NCBI GenBank assembly: GCA_017396895.1
Contig: JAFQKN010000059.1
Location: 1 to 55,520 of the forward strand
Direction of reading: 5' to 3'
Source of the DNA: Clostridia bacterium
GTDB lineage: Bacteria > Bacillota > Clostridia > Oscillospirales > Acutalibacteraceae
DNA: 55,520 nucleotides
A program made the translations under genes and the position numbers. The notes under the pieces were generated by a model. That model worked only from the letters and a program-made list of their open reading frames with translations. It was not told where the DNA came from and searched no databases. Shown in pieces: positions 43,005-51,300 of the stretch (the first letter of the stretch is position 1; each line of letters begins with the position of its first letter).

Positions 43005-45017
43005 TTATTCTATAATTCCGCGTCTGTTGGCCTTGAAGGTATCCGTAATTTCGTGCAGTTTTGCTTTGAGCTGTTCTGCAATTTCGGGATATACGGACGT
43101 GCGGTTGTAGTTTTCCGCATAATCGTCGGTCAAAATGTGCAGCCAGTTTTTACGGTTTTTATCCCAGAAAGCGGAGTTATCGTTCTGGATCTTTTCAAAA
43201 TACTTGAATGTGACGTAATCTTCATTCAGCACATCAAAGTCATAATCGGGATACATGGCGGCCACTTCTTCGGTGGGAACGGTGTACTGCACGGCCTTGA
43301 CGACTTCGCGTTTCATGTGCAGAATGGGATGTTCCTGCGTGTGCAGCACTGTATCGTCCTTGAGAAGCGAAGTCATGGAAACACCGTCAATGACACGGTC
43401 GGAGGGCATATAGTTTTCCTGACCGCCGTTGCCGGTGATACCGCAAAGATCGACCAAAGTCGGATACAGGTCAACCAACACGGCACTACTTTCGCGTTCT
43501 GTGCCGATCTCACCCAGTGCACCGTCGGCATTGTCCCAACGGATCATGAAGGGCACCTTCTGGCCGCCTTCGTAGGCAAGGTATTTGCCGCCGCGAAGAT
43601 CGCCCACGGAGCCTTCGAGTGCAGGGCCGTTGTCACTTGTAAATACGATCACGGTGTTTTCGAGCACGCCCTGTTTTTCCATGGTGTCGAACAGAAGCCC
43701 GAGATAATGGTCGAATTCCGTCACGCAGTCCACGTATGTACCCATGCCGGAAGTACCGTCAAAATCATCCCCTGCAAACACGGGTGCGTGCGGCCAGGGA
43801 GACGCATAATAGGCAAAGAACGGTGTGTCGGACTGTGCCTGTTCTGTGATCCATTCGGTAATTTCCTCGTGGATCCATTGCGTTGCCATACTCTGGTCTT
43901 TGAGTTCGTCCGTACCGTGAACGATCTCCCATTCGCCGTTTTCTTCCGTCACATGGTAAAACGGTGTCATATCATTGACGTGGTGACTGCCGTAGAAATA
44001 ATCAAAGCCCTGGTTGGTGGGCAGATACTCACCGTAATCGCCCAGATGCCACTTGCCGAAACAACCCGTAGCATAGCCTGCGGCTTGGAAGGTTTCGGCC
44101 ATGGTTATCTCATCCCCGAGCATACCGTCGGCATTGTTGCCCATTTCAATGGAGTTGAAGATTCTTGTCTGTGCAAAGGGTGTCAGCGTATCCACGGTGG
44201 GATAAATGACGTTATCCGCATAGCCGCGGTAAGGATATCTGCCTGTGAGTGCGGCAAAACGGGCAGGAGAACAAACCGAATATGCGGAATAGAAATTGGT
44301 GAGATTTAAGCCCTTTTCACCGATCGAATCAATGTTGGGGGTGTCGTAAATGGCACCGTTGAGCGAAACATCACCGTAGCCGAGGTCATCCATAAGAATG
44401 AACAGTACGTTGGGAGATTCGCCGTTTGCATTCTTGTCCACACCGTTGAGATAATCGTCATGACCGTCCCACAAACGCTGTGTGTTGGGCTTGGAACGCA
44501 GATTCATAAACAGCACGTAGCAAACGCTTGTGCCGAGCAAAAGAACACTCATCACAGCCGCAAGAGCTTTTTTGAGTCCGTCCTTATTGATCTTTGCTTT
44601 GGCAACAAAGAACAGCCCCCAAAGGGAGACCGCCGTGGGAAGAACAAGCAGAATATTGCCCAACAAACGGGTAAAGAAACTGCCTTCGCCCGTCAAAAGC
44701 GGATGTTCCGCAGAAGCGAAACCTGCAAGTCCCGATGTGAATGCACCGAAACCGGCATCCGCACCCCAAATGATGTAATACACAGCCACACCGATGCTTG
44801 CCGCCGCATAAGCGAATATCATCGGCGCATATACTTTTTTCTTGATGATCAGGCTCAAAGTAATCACTGCCGCCATGATGCAGTTGAATGCCACGCAAAC
44901 GACCGTGACGATATTCAAGCGTGCGATCCAAGTTGCCAGCATCAAGCCGATGCCGAGCACCATGAGAATCAGCGGAAACACTTTTTTGCCGGTGTCGAGT
45001 TCAATCTTCTTTTTCAT
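43005..45017 (-). CDS. Membrane-anchored type I sulfatase
   Basis: A 670-residue protein. Five hydrophobic segments (about 14-30, 34-57, 63-83, 118-138, 152-171) precede a sulfatase domain from residue ~200. The catalytic site is C249-S-P-A-R253, to be converted to formylglycine; metal ligands include D210-D211 in LMDDLGYGD, and KWHLGDYG and TSDNGPALEG are conserved. The topology predicts a catalytic domain outside the membrane. GGAGGG upstream sets the start at 45017. It lies between a fucosidase gene (69-bp gap) and the anSME gene, indicating removal of sulfate from fucosylated glycans such as mucin. Confidence 0.93.
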   Translation of the reverse strand: MKKKIELDTGKKVFPLILMVLGIGLMLATWIARLNIVTVVCVAFNCIMAAVITLSLIIKKKVYAPMIFAYAAASIGVAVYYIIWGADAGFGAFTSGLAGFASAEHPLLTGEGSFFTRLLGNILLVLPTAVSLWGLFFVAKAKINKDGLKKALAAVMSVLLLGTSVCYVLFMNLRSKPNTQRLWDGHDDYLNGVDKNANGESPNVLFILMDDLGYGDVSLNGAIYDTPNIDSIGEKGLNLTNFYSAYSVCSPARFAALTGRYPYRGYADNVIYPTVDTLTPFAQTRIFNSIEMGNNADGMLGDEITMAETFQAAGYATGCFGKWHLGDYGEYLPTNQGFDYFYGSHHVNDMTPFYHVTEENGEWEIVHGTDELKDQSMATQWIHEEITEWITEQAQSDTPFFAYYASPWPHAPVFAGDDFDGTSGMGTYVDCVTEFDHYLGLLFDTMEKQGVLENTVIVFTSDNGPALEGSVGDLRGGKYLAYEGGQKVPFMIRWDNADGALGEIGTERESSAVLVDLYPTLVDLCGITGNGGQENYMPSDRVIDGVSMTSLLKDDTVLHTQEHPILHMKREVVKAVQYTVPTEEVAAMYPDYDFDVLNEDYVTFKYFEKIQNDNSAFWDKNRKNWLHILTDDYAENYNRTSVYPEIAEQLKAKLHEITDTFKANRRGIIE

Positions 45018-45085
45018 ACCGTTCCCTCCTGTTGTCAAACACTGTTTCCATTATATAAAAAATACAAAAAATGTCAAGCGATTCC

Positions 45086-46087
45086 TTACTTCGCCGCTTT
45101 CAGCAAAGCCTCCTGCGAAAAGGACGGAATTCGGCCCAATGCATCGGGACCGACATTCAGCAGATAGTTGATACCCAGCTCATTCAGTTTCTTTCTTCTC
45201 GCAATGATCTCCTCTGCGGTGATCCAGTTTTGGTCGTAATATTTATATCCCCATGAACTGTTCATCGTGCCTGCTGTTTCATACAGACCGTAGGGCGAAT
45301 ATTTCATCCCGTCAAGGCTGTTCGGATCGGCATTTTCATCCACCGCAAACGAGGTCGGATATTCGTTGTCCCCCAACGACACATAATCGTATGCCCCGTT
45401 GCCGATGCGGGAATTGATCAGACAATCGGGCTGATAGTGTTTGACCAGTGCATTCAGTTCCAGACTTTGCGCAGGGGTGATGGTGTGCGGTACATCGAAC
45501 CACACAAGGCACAGATCACCGTACTGCGTCAATATTTCTTTCACCTGCGGTTTGATCTTTTCTTCAAAGCAGATCGAAAAATCCTTTTGACTGCGGTCGG
45601 GATAATCCCAACTGTTGTCCCACGAAACACCCGAACAACCGGCTGCATTGTCATAACCGCCGCCGTGCGGATGATGCCAGTCGAGTTCCTGCGAATAATA
45701 AAGTCCGAACTTCAAGCCGTGTTTGTAGCACGCTTCGCCCAGTTCCGCCACCACATCACGTCCGAACGGAGTGGCATCCGCCACGTTATACGCATCCGCT
45801 TTGGAATGAAACATGGCAAATCCGTCATGATGCTTGGAGGTGAACACAAAATACTGCATTCCGCTTTCCTTGGCAAGACGGATCCACGCATCGGCATCAA
45901 AATACACGGGATCAAAAATCCCCGCCAGTTTTTCGTACTCGGCATTGGCAATGGGCATATAACTTTGTATCCATTCCGCATAATCACGCACGCGGCGTCC
46001 TTTGTATTCACCGCCGAGCAGCGAATACAGCCCCCAATGCGCCATCATGCCGTACCGGGCCGACTTGAACCATTCCCTGTTCGTCAT
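45086..46087 (-). CDS. GH29 alpha-L-fucosidase
   Basis: A 333-residue glycoside hydrolase. Family features are RYGMMAHWGLYS (17-19 HWG), SKHHDGFAMF (85-90) and the nucleophile D198 in LVWFDVP. No signal peptide, so it is probably cytosolic and acts on imported fucosides. It is shorter than typical GH29 enzymes, lacking C-terminal beta-sandwich domains. The start at 46087 has AGGG upstream and sits 24 bases past a good -10 box. First gene of the fucosidase-sulfatase-anSME operon. Confidence 0.9.
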   Translation of the reverse strand: MTNREWFKSARYGMMAHWGLYSLLGGEYKGRRVRDYAEWIQSYMPIANAEYEKLAGIFDPVYFDADAWIRLAKESGMQYFVFTSKHHDGFAMFHSKADAYNVADATPFGRDVVAELGEACYKHGLKFGLYYSQELDWHHPHGGGYDNAAGCSGVSWDNSWDYPDRSQKDFSICFEEKIKPQVKEILTQYGDLCLVWFDVPHTITPAQSLELNALVKHYQPDCLINSRIGNGAYDYVSLGDNEYPTSFAVDENADPNSLDGMKYSPYGLYETAGTMNSSWGYKYYDQNWITAEEIIARRKKLNELGINYLLNVGPDALGRIPSFSQEALLKAAK

Positions 46088-46111
46088 AACGATCCCTACC
46101 TTTCTGCATCC

Positions 46112-46140
46112 ATTATGCCACAACGCGCTTCGGCCGTCAA
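46112..46140 (-). promoter_or_regulatory. Promoter of fucosidase-sulfatase-anSME operon
   Basis: On the minus strand TTGACG (46135-46140), a 17-bp spacer and CATAAT (46112-46117). Confidence 0.7.
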
Positions 46141-46419
46141 CGCATTTTTGCGAAAGCAAACCCGCCCATTTCAAAACCAAACGTCTTTTTTCTAAAACCG
46201 CACGATCGGTTTACAAATCAAACGGACTTTTTAATCCGGAGCACCTGACAGCGATCAAGCGTCCTTTTGAGCAAGCCAACCGCCCTTTGCACAATCAAAA
46301 CGGTTCACAGGCGCAACTTAAACAGTGAAATCTGCCCACCCGTAACACGCACGAGCCCCGCAGAATTGCCATTTTTCAAAAAAGGTGTAAAAAAGAACCG
46401 CATTTTTTCAAATTCCCTC

Positions 46420-46448
46420 TTGATTTTGCAAAAGAATTGGTATATAAT
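46420..46448 (+). promoter_or_regulatory. Promoter of tRNA-Pro
   Basis: TTGATT (46420-46425), a 17-bp spacer and TATAAT (46443-46448), 19 bp ahead of the tRNA 5' end. Confidence 0.8.
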
Positions 46449-46466
46449 ACTGCTACACTTAAATAG

Positions 46467-46543
46467 CGGGGTGTGGCGAAGTTTGGTATCGCGCTTGGTT
46501 CGGGACCAAGAGGCCATGGGTTCAAGTCCCGTCACTCCGACCA
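46467..46543 (+). tRNA. tRNA-Pro, anticodon CGG, CCA encoded
   Basis: A 77-nt cloverleaf. The acceptor stem CGGGGTG pairs with CACTCCG (one G-T wobble). The anticodon arm CTTGG-TTCGGGA-CCAAG places CGG at the anticodon, reading CCG proline codons. The T-loop GTTCAAGTC is canonical and CCA is encoded at 46541-46543. It is a single tRNA gene with its own promoter and terminator. tRNA 3' ends are common integration targets, and the DNA downstream is much more AT-rich. Confidence 0.95.
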
Positions 46544-46551
46544 TCTGAAAG

Positions 46552-46595
46552 AAATCCGAACCCTCACTTAATCGGTGACGGGTTCGGATTTTTCA
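46552..46595 (+). terminator. Terminator of tRNA-Pro
   Basis: A 12-bp stem (46552-46563 and 46580-46591), extended by TCAC/GTGA across one bulged base, then a T-rich tail. Confidence 0.85.
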
Positions 46596-46659
46596 TTTCT
46601 ATTACTTATCCGTATTAAATTGATTCTTTTTATAACATTTCTTTTAGATTGAAAATTAG

Positions 46660-46698
46660 AAAAGCCACTTGCGTACGTAAATTATGCAAGTGGCTTTT
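46660..46698. terminator. Terminator downstream of the HEPN gene
   Basis: A 13-bp perfect stem (46660-46672 and 46686-46698) with a 13-nt loop, at the end of the minus-strand cassette. Confidence 0.65.
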
Positions 46699-46763
46699 TA
46701 AATGATATATTTGAATATATAAAATCTTTATAATAAATACTTTTCCTGAACATATTCTCTTTT

Positions 46764-47432
46764 TTAATTTGTAGGATTAATTCTGAATGCCCTATCCATG
46801 AAATCAAGCATTGCATCATACATTTTGATAATATCACTATACTCAAGATAAAGTTGATGATCTTCCTCTCTATAGCCAATGTCAAACTTATCATATTTTT
46901 CAAAATCCTTATTGATTCTACCACCGTTATGCACAACCATATTTCGAGCATCACGGATAGCTGTTATATATTCCCACTGTGCGTCAGAAGTAAAACCAAC
47001 TATACCGACAACATCCTTTAAATATTTAGCTGCACGTTCCAAGCCCCGACCTTTAATGTCTGTTAATTCTTTGTCTAGAGTATTCATATTATAATATGCT
47101 CGGCAAAGTGTATTTACTGCTTCTTCTAATAATGAAACCATTGTTAAAAGCAATGAATATTGTGTTAACAAATCCACCCTACAAGAGTGCAAGGTTCCGC
47201 TTGTCATTGCCCATTGCTCGGTAACAAAGTCGTTTTTTGCTCTTGCATCTATTGCCATTTTCCTGTAACTTTTATCGATTACTTCGATGGCTATCTTATT
47301 ATTCTCAATAACACTTCTAAATGGATAAAAATCACAGTGAGCTAAGTATAACGCCATATCACTTGCTTTACTCATATCATAGTATTCCATATCTGGAAAT
47401 TTAACATTGCTATCAATACTATTGATGTTCAT
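46764..47432 (-). CDS. HEPN-like protein, candidate ribonuclease effector
   Basis: A 222-residue, largely helical protein. Near the C-terminus it has IRDARNMVVHNGGRI, with R163-N164-x3-H168 matching the R(N)x4H motif of RNase-active HEPN domains. The preceding ~70 residues (two long helices from about 90) fit the four-helix HEPN bundle. HEPN proteins act as toxins and effectors in toxin-antitoxin, CRISPR and abortive-infection systems, cutting RNA. AGAGGAAAGG precedes the ATG. It is the last gene of a minus-strand set with an AAA+ ATPase and a DUF6414-like protein. I cannot assign a named HEPN subfamily. Confidence 0.65.
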   Translation of the reverse strand: MNINSIDSNVKFPDMEYYDMSKASDMALYLAHCDFYPFRSVIENNKIAIEVIDKSYRKMAIDARAKNDFVTEQWAMTSGTLHSCRVDLLTQYSLLLTMVSLLEEAVNTLCRAYYNMNTLDKELTDIKGRGLERAAKYLKDVVGIVGFTSDAQWEYITAIRDARNMVVHNGGRINKDFEKYDKFDIGYREEDHQLYLEYSDIIKMYDAMLDFMDRAFRINPTN

Positions 47433-47598
47433 AAATTATTATCCTTTCCTCTTCAAAGATAATTTATTATTCTAAATATTAACTTTTGCCTATAATTTAC
47501 TCAGAAATCAAATTGTTGATTAACATATCATTAATAGCCTTTTCAACTCTACTTTTTATAATTCTTACATTTTTGAATCGATGGAGATTATCTTTGTG

Positions 47599-48609
47599 TC
47601 ACTCATAAATATCGGAATTATTTACGAGTGTTTTCTCTTCTTCTGAAAAATTTTCGAGATATGTAGTATATATTCTATCTAAAATAGTTTCTTTTTCATC
47701 AACAGAAAGATACTCAAAATGAATAAAATCATCAAAACGAGAAAATATCGGCATCCCCATACTTTTAATTACATCAGCTTCTGACATAAAATTTGAAGTG
47801 CATATGATAATACATCTTGATAAATCAACTTTATAATTTGTATCAATATATACACCTTCATCGAACATCTGATAAAATGCGTTATAATAATTCGGATTAA
47901 CTTTATCAAATTCATCAATGAGAACAACATTTGATTCCCTTGACATCAAATCCTTAGCAAAAGAACTTTTTGAATGTTCTGCTCCAAAGACATAATTGTA
48001 TCCTTCTGCTGTCTGCATCATCGAAAATTGAACTCGAAGCAAGTTACCGCCTAAAACATTACTGATCGCTTTAGCTGTTTCTGTTTTACCAATTCCAGAA
48101 TCTCCAAGAAACATAATCACTACTGGTTTATTATAAGATAAATTAGTTAAACGAAATAAATTTGAAACAATTGATTTCTTGGCTTTTTCCTGTCCTACAA
48201 TATCAGTGCGAAGTCTTTTCCATATTTCTTTCAACACATCTCTATTTATTTCTTTATAGTCTGTATAGACATACTCTATATTGTCAGGAAAAGAAACCTG
48301 TAGCGAATCCAAAACTCTTTGAGGTGGATTATGTAAAAATGTTGTATCTACATCATGATTGGTTGTTACTATTGTAATAAAGTTTTGTATTACATGCTCG
48401 TATACAGATGCGTAATCATCTGCATGAACTACAAGATTTTTTACATCAATAGTTCCGTGTAAATATGCATGTTGTTGGCGAAGATTTGCATTATAATCTT
48501 TGATTAATTCCATAAAGTAACATATTTCTTCGCCTTTTGATATCTTTTTATCAAGAAAAATTTCGAAGTCTTTTTTAGAACCAATAAAAATATATATTTT
48601 ATTATTCAC
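47599..48609 (-). CDS. Clp/Hsp100-type AAA+ ATPase, possibly with in-frame TGA near C-terminus
   Basis: A 336-residue protein from the GTG at 48609, which overlaps the upstream stop. An N-terminal domain of ~135 residues is unassigned. The AAA+ module has Walker A GDSGIGKT (169-176), Walker B VVLIDEFD (228-235), sensor-1 Asn in ICTSN (273) and an arginine finger in FSRFD (R291). The GKTETAKAI context resembles ClpA/B second modules and ClpX. After the TGA at 47599 the same frame continues 33 codons to TAA at 47497, encoding NVRIIKSRVEKAIND, which looks like an AAA+ lid helix. So the gene may be truncated by a nonsense change or a sequencing error. It is sandwiched between DUF6414-like and HEPN genes. 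Confidence 0.75.
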   Translation of the reverse strand: MNNKIYIFIGSKKDFEIFLDKKISKGEEICYFMELIKDYNANLRQQHAYLHGTIDVKNLVVHADDYASVYEHVIQNFITIVTTNHDVDTTFLHNPPQRVLDSLQVSFPDNIEYVYTDYKEINRDVLKEIWKRLRTDIVGQEKAKKSIVSNLFRLTNLSYNKPVVIMFLGDSGIGKTETAKAISNVLGGNLLRVQFSMMQTAEGYNYVFGAEHSKSSFAKDLMSRESNVVLIDEFDKVNPNYYNAFYQMFDEGVYIDTNYKVDLSRCIIICTSNFMSEADVIKSMGMPIFSRFDDFIHFEYLSVDEKETILDRIYTTYLENFSEEEKTLVNNSDIYE

Positions 48610-49420
48610 TCTGAGCCACCCCCGCCAAGAGAACATCATATACAGTTAGAATATCTTCGGGAATTTCATCTTGATCTTTATCACCATATTGGGGATTATC
48701 ATAAGTTGATGCTGCTTCATTTGACGTAACTGCATCTATTTCAGAAACAATAGATATATTTTTTCTGTTAATTTTTCCTACCGGAACAGCATAAATTGTG
48801 AGATTCATCTTTAATAAATCAGATATTTTATAGTTGTTTTTAAAGCTATCGATATTAAAACGAAGAATAACAGAAACATCATTAGATATTCCTTCAAATT
48901 CGAAGTAACCTTTTGCAAGCTTTATGCTTTCATCCATTTTTACAATATCAATACTTAAATCCAAATCAGTGTCAAGATTAAGCGCTTCACCTTTAAACAT
49001 TTTCATGTAGGGCGAAATCATAATTACATAGCTCAAAGAATCTTTAAACACCTTAATTTTTATGTTTTTAAAAACTTTAACAGATGTTGACTCTTTATCC
49101 ACAATATCCAAAAAGTCTGTAAGAATTGTATTTTGCAATATTGTTTTTACAAGAGCTTCACTCTTAAAAGATGTCTCTAAATTTGTATCTATTTTCGTCT
49201 TAGCTCCAAACCCAATTAAACTCTTAAAAAGACTGCTTATACCTACGGATACCTCAGTCACCATCTTTCCTTCAGCACTATTAGTATCATCACTTAAAAG
49301 TTCGGTTGTTTTTGTAAGATTTCCACCTTCAATTATTTGAATGTAATCAGTAACTGAACTTTCATCAAAATATATTATCTTTGTAAGTTTTTGTGATAGT
49401 TTTTTCTGCTTTTTTGACAT
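48602..49420 (-). CDS. DUF6414-like protein of unknown function
   Basis: A 272-residue protein. The N-terminus KIIYFDESSVTDYIQIIEGG recalls the family I know as DUF6414, whose members begin with a similar Y-(F/L)-D-E-x-S-x-x-D-Y motif; the assignment is from memory. A Gly/Ser-rich segment (VGISSLFKSLIGFGAKTK) follows, then beta strands, and a hydrophilic acidic C-terminus. No catalytic motif is evident. The ATG at 49420 follows AAAGGA. First gene of the AAA+/HEPN cassette; overlap with the AAA+ start indicates translational coupling. It could be a sensor or adaptor for the ATPase, which is inference from position alone. Confidence 0.6.
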   Translation of the reverse strand: MSKKQKKLSQKLTKIIYFDESSVTDYIQIIEGGNLTKTTELLSDDTNSAEGKMVTEVSVGISSLFKSLIGFGAKTKIDTNLETSFKSEALVKTILQNTILTDFLDIVDKESTSVKVFKNIKIKVFKDSLSYVIMISPYMKMFKGEALNLDTDLDLSIDIVKMDESIKLAKGYFEFEGISNDVSVILRFNIDSFKNNYKISDLLKMNLTIYAVPVGKINRKNISIVSEIDAVTSNEAASTYDNPQYGDKDQDEIPEDILTVYDVLLAGVAQSE

Positions 49421-49614
49421 TATTTTATTCCTTTCATTATTAGAAATAAGATCTATAAATATTTGAATCAAAACATAACTATTTTATAATAACTCTTATT
49501 TGTACAAAGCGTAACAATAAATTTGTATTTTATAAATTATTTTGTTTTCACACATTCGACAAATTCCACGCACCCTTGTACAATGGTATTATCAAATACA
49601 AGGAGGCTATTTTT

Positions 49615-49980
49615 ATGGCAAACAATAATTCAATCACATATCGACAAGTTGGAGATTTTCTTATTCCAAACCTCACTCTGCCGCCTAAAGAAGCAACCAT
49701 TAGGCTCGGTAACTGGGGAATGATGCATAAGAATCACCTTATCAAACACAAGAAAGTTCAATTTAATATTATGCTCACTAAAGGTACACTTTGGACATGT
49801 CTCGCAGATGTTGACAAACAGGCTGGTGAAATGTTTGATATGCTCGTGGAACAGATGAAAGTATCAGAGGGTGTTACTGAAGAATTGAAAAAACAAAACC
49901 AAATGGATTGGGTGCAGAGAATGTGTGACATTCATGCACGGGCGAGAGAAATTGTCTATTCTGATTTGATTTATAAATAA
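49615..49980 (+). CDS. tnpV: TnpV family transposon-encoded protein
   Basis: A 121-residue protein matching the TnpV pattern found in Clostridia mobile elements: TYRQVGDFLIPNLTLP near the start, GNWGMMHKNHL, and the C-terminal KQNQMDWVQRMCDIHARAREIVYSDLIY. The role of TnpV is unknown. AAGGAGG precedes ATG 49615, and a plausible promoter (TTCGAC, 18 bp, TACAAT) lies upstream. No recombinase, excisionase or other conjugative gene is next to it, so it is either a remnant or a cargo gene. It separates the HEPN/AAA+ cassette from the XRE-ImmA module. Confidence 0.85.
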   Translation: MANNNSITYRQVGDFLIPNLTLPPKEATIRLGNWGMMHKNHLIKHKKVQFNIMLTKGTLWTCLADVDKQAGEMFDMLVEQMKVSEGVTEELKKQNQMDWVQRMCDIHARAREIVYSDLIYK

Positions 49981-49992
49981 TTTGTTATAAGA

Positions 49993-50027
49993 CTAAGTGC
50001 AGTGTGTATTTTGTTCACTGCACTTAG
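49993..50027. terminator. Hairpin between tnpV and XRE-ImmA gene
   Basis: A 12-bp perfect stem (49993-50004 and 50016-50027) with an 11-nt loop; only a weak T tail. Confidence 0.6.
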
Positions 50028-50041
50028 TTAATTGGTAAAGT

Positions 50042-51193
50042 TTAATCTTTTGATTTTACTTGTAAAGTTGGAAAATTAATTATTTTAGTAGTTACAAGCG
50101 TGCCTCTAGGTAAATCCAACAAATATTCAACTTCAGATGCATTTATGCTTAGACCATACTCGTCTGAAAGCTCATTCATAAATTCATCAGGAGTGAACAC
50201 CTTTTCTTGCAACAACATCATAACGGACATTTTTAATAATGCCGGTTCTGCTGTAAGCAAAATATCGTCCAAAGGTTCTTCTTTTCTTTGTCCTCTTCTC
50301 TGCATTATTCTTATAAGATTTTGATATTCTTCTGTAGTCATTACTCCTAACTTTTCAGCTCGTCGAATCATTGCTGCAATTGAAACTTTCCACTTCTTTT
50401 TTAAAAACTTATAATAAGGTATTGTTTGAGGTCCATTTTGGGCATCTCTTTTAAAAGTTTCTTCCGGTAACAAAAATTCAGCAGCAAAATCATTAGCTTC
50501 TCTTTCTCTATTCTTAAATTCATCCTTCAGAAGACTTTCAATATCCTCGCTCCAATCATGCAAGAAAATATGACCCAATTCGTGAGCAATATCAAAATGA
50601 ATTCGAGCAGCAGATGTTTTATTATTTGAATATGCAATAAGAAACGTAGGTGTGTCACCAAGGTTTACCAGTTGACTAAAAGCATCAACATCATCTGTAG
50701 TTGTAGCAAAAGATGTTACTAATATGCCATGTTGTTCGACAATTGAAATCAAATTATCAATGGGTTCATTTCCCAACTCCCACAATTCTCTTAACTTTTT
50801 AGCTGCTTCTTTCGGTGATAATTCACTTGAAATGTTAAGTGTTTCAAACTGTGGGAATTCGATGTAATCTTGCAATAACATATAGACCTGAGATAAAAAT
50901 TCCATTTTCACAATTTGCTCATTGCGATACTTTTTATTTGTAGTCAGCAAGGAACGGAAGTATACTGTTTCTGATATGTTTGAAATAGTTTTTTCGTAAA
51001 AATAATTAATTGGAAAATCAAGTTCATGAGAGATGCGTTTAATTATATTGTTATCGGAAGGAGAACTTTTGGATATTTCATACATAGAAAGTGTTTGACG
51101 TTGACAGCCGACTTTTTCAGCTAATTCTGCAACTGTCAAACCTCTATAAATTCTTGCTTTTTTTAATCGTTCTCCGTTAAAAACTTTGTTCAT
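50042..51193 (-). CDS. XRE-HTH/ImmA-IrrE metallopeptidase regulator
   Basis: A 383-residue two-domain protein. An XRE/Cro-type helix-turn-helix covers residues 8-62 (GLTVAELAEKVGC, QRQTLSMYEISKSSPS). A COG2856 ImmA/IrrE-type zinc peptidase domain covers ~140-260, with H204-E-L-G-H208 and a downstream E232 in REREANDFAAEFLLP as third ligand. Such proteins cleave or relieve repressors in mobile elements, as ImmA does to ImmR, and may act as antitoxins. GAGGAG sets the start at 51193. An operator-like 12-mer is shared with the promoter of the upstream DUF5986-like gene. Confidence 0.88.
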   Translation of the reverse strand: MNKVFNGERLKKARIYRGLTVAELAEKVGCQRQTLSMYEISKSSPSDNNIIKRISHELDFPINYFYEKTISNISETVYFRSLLTTNKKYRNEQIVKMEFLSQVYMLLQDYIEFPQFETLNISSELSPKEAAKKLRELWELGNEPIDNLISIVEQHGILVTSFATTTDDVDAFSQLVNLGDTPTFLIAYSNNKTSAARIHFDIAHELGHIFLHDWSEDIESLLKDEFKNREREANDFAAEFLLPEETFKRDAQNGPQTIPYYKFLKKKWKVSIAAMIRRAEKLGVMTTEEYQNLIRIMQRRGQRKEEPLDDILLTAEPALLKMSVMMLLQEKVFTPDEFMNELSDEYGLSINASEVEYLLDLPRGTLVTTKIINFPTLQVKSKD

Positions 51194-51266
51194 TGTTGTA
51201 CTCCTCTTATAAAGCGATAAATAATATTTGATAATACACAGATATAACAATAAAAATATGGGAGGG

Positions 51267-51278
51267 GTATTTGACATT
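51267..51278. promoter_or_regulatory. Shared 12-mer GTATTTGACATT between DUF5986-like and XRE-ImmA genes
   Basis: The 12-mer recurs exactly at 52082-52093 in the promoter of the upstream gene. Here it continues into a short palindrome, ACATT-aca-AATGT (51274-51286 region). Probable binding site of the XRE domain. Confidence 0.5.
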
Positions 51279-51300
51279 ACAAATGTGGTTTATTCCATTG

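Larger units (their letters stand above)
46088..46466. other. Intergenic region between fucosidase operon and tRNA-Pro
   Basis: 379 bp without a supported protein gene. It holds the fucosidase promoter at 46112-46140 and the tRNA promoter at 46420-46448. Between them are degenerate short direct repeats built on CAAACG(G/T)-CTTTTT, with no clear function. Open frames here have no ribosome sites. Confidence 0.55.

Noticed and set aside
47599..47601. TGA used as a sense codon throughout this genome
   Set aside because: TGA ends other intact genes, for example the ABC ATPase at 11285-11287, so a genome-wide recoding is not supported; the case is local to the AAA+ gene.
49615..49980. tnpV as evidence of a complete transposon here
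   Set aside because: No recombinase or terminal repeats are found next to it, so only a remnant or cargo gene is claimed.
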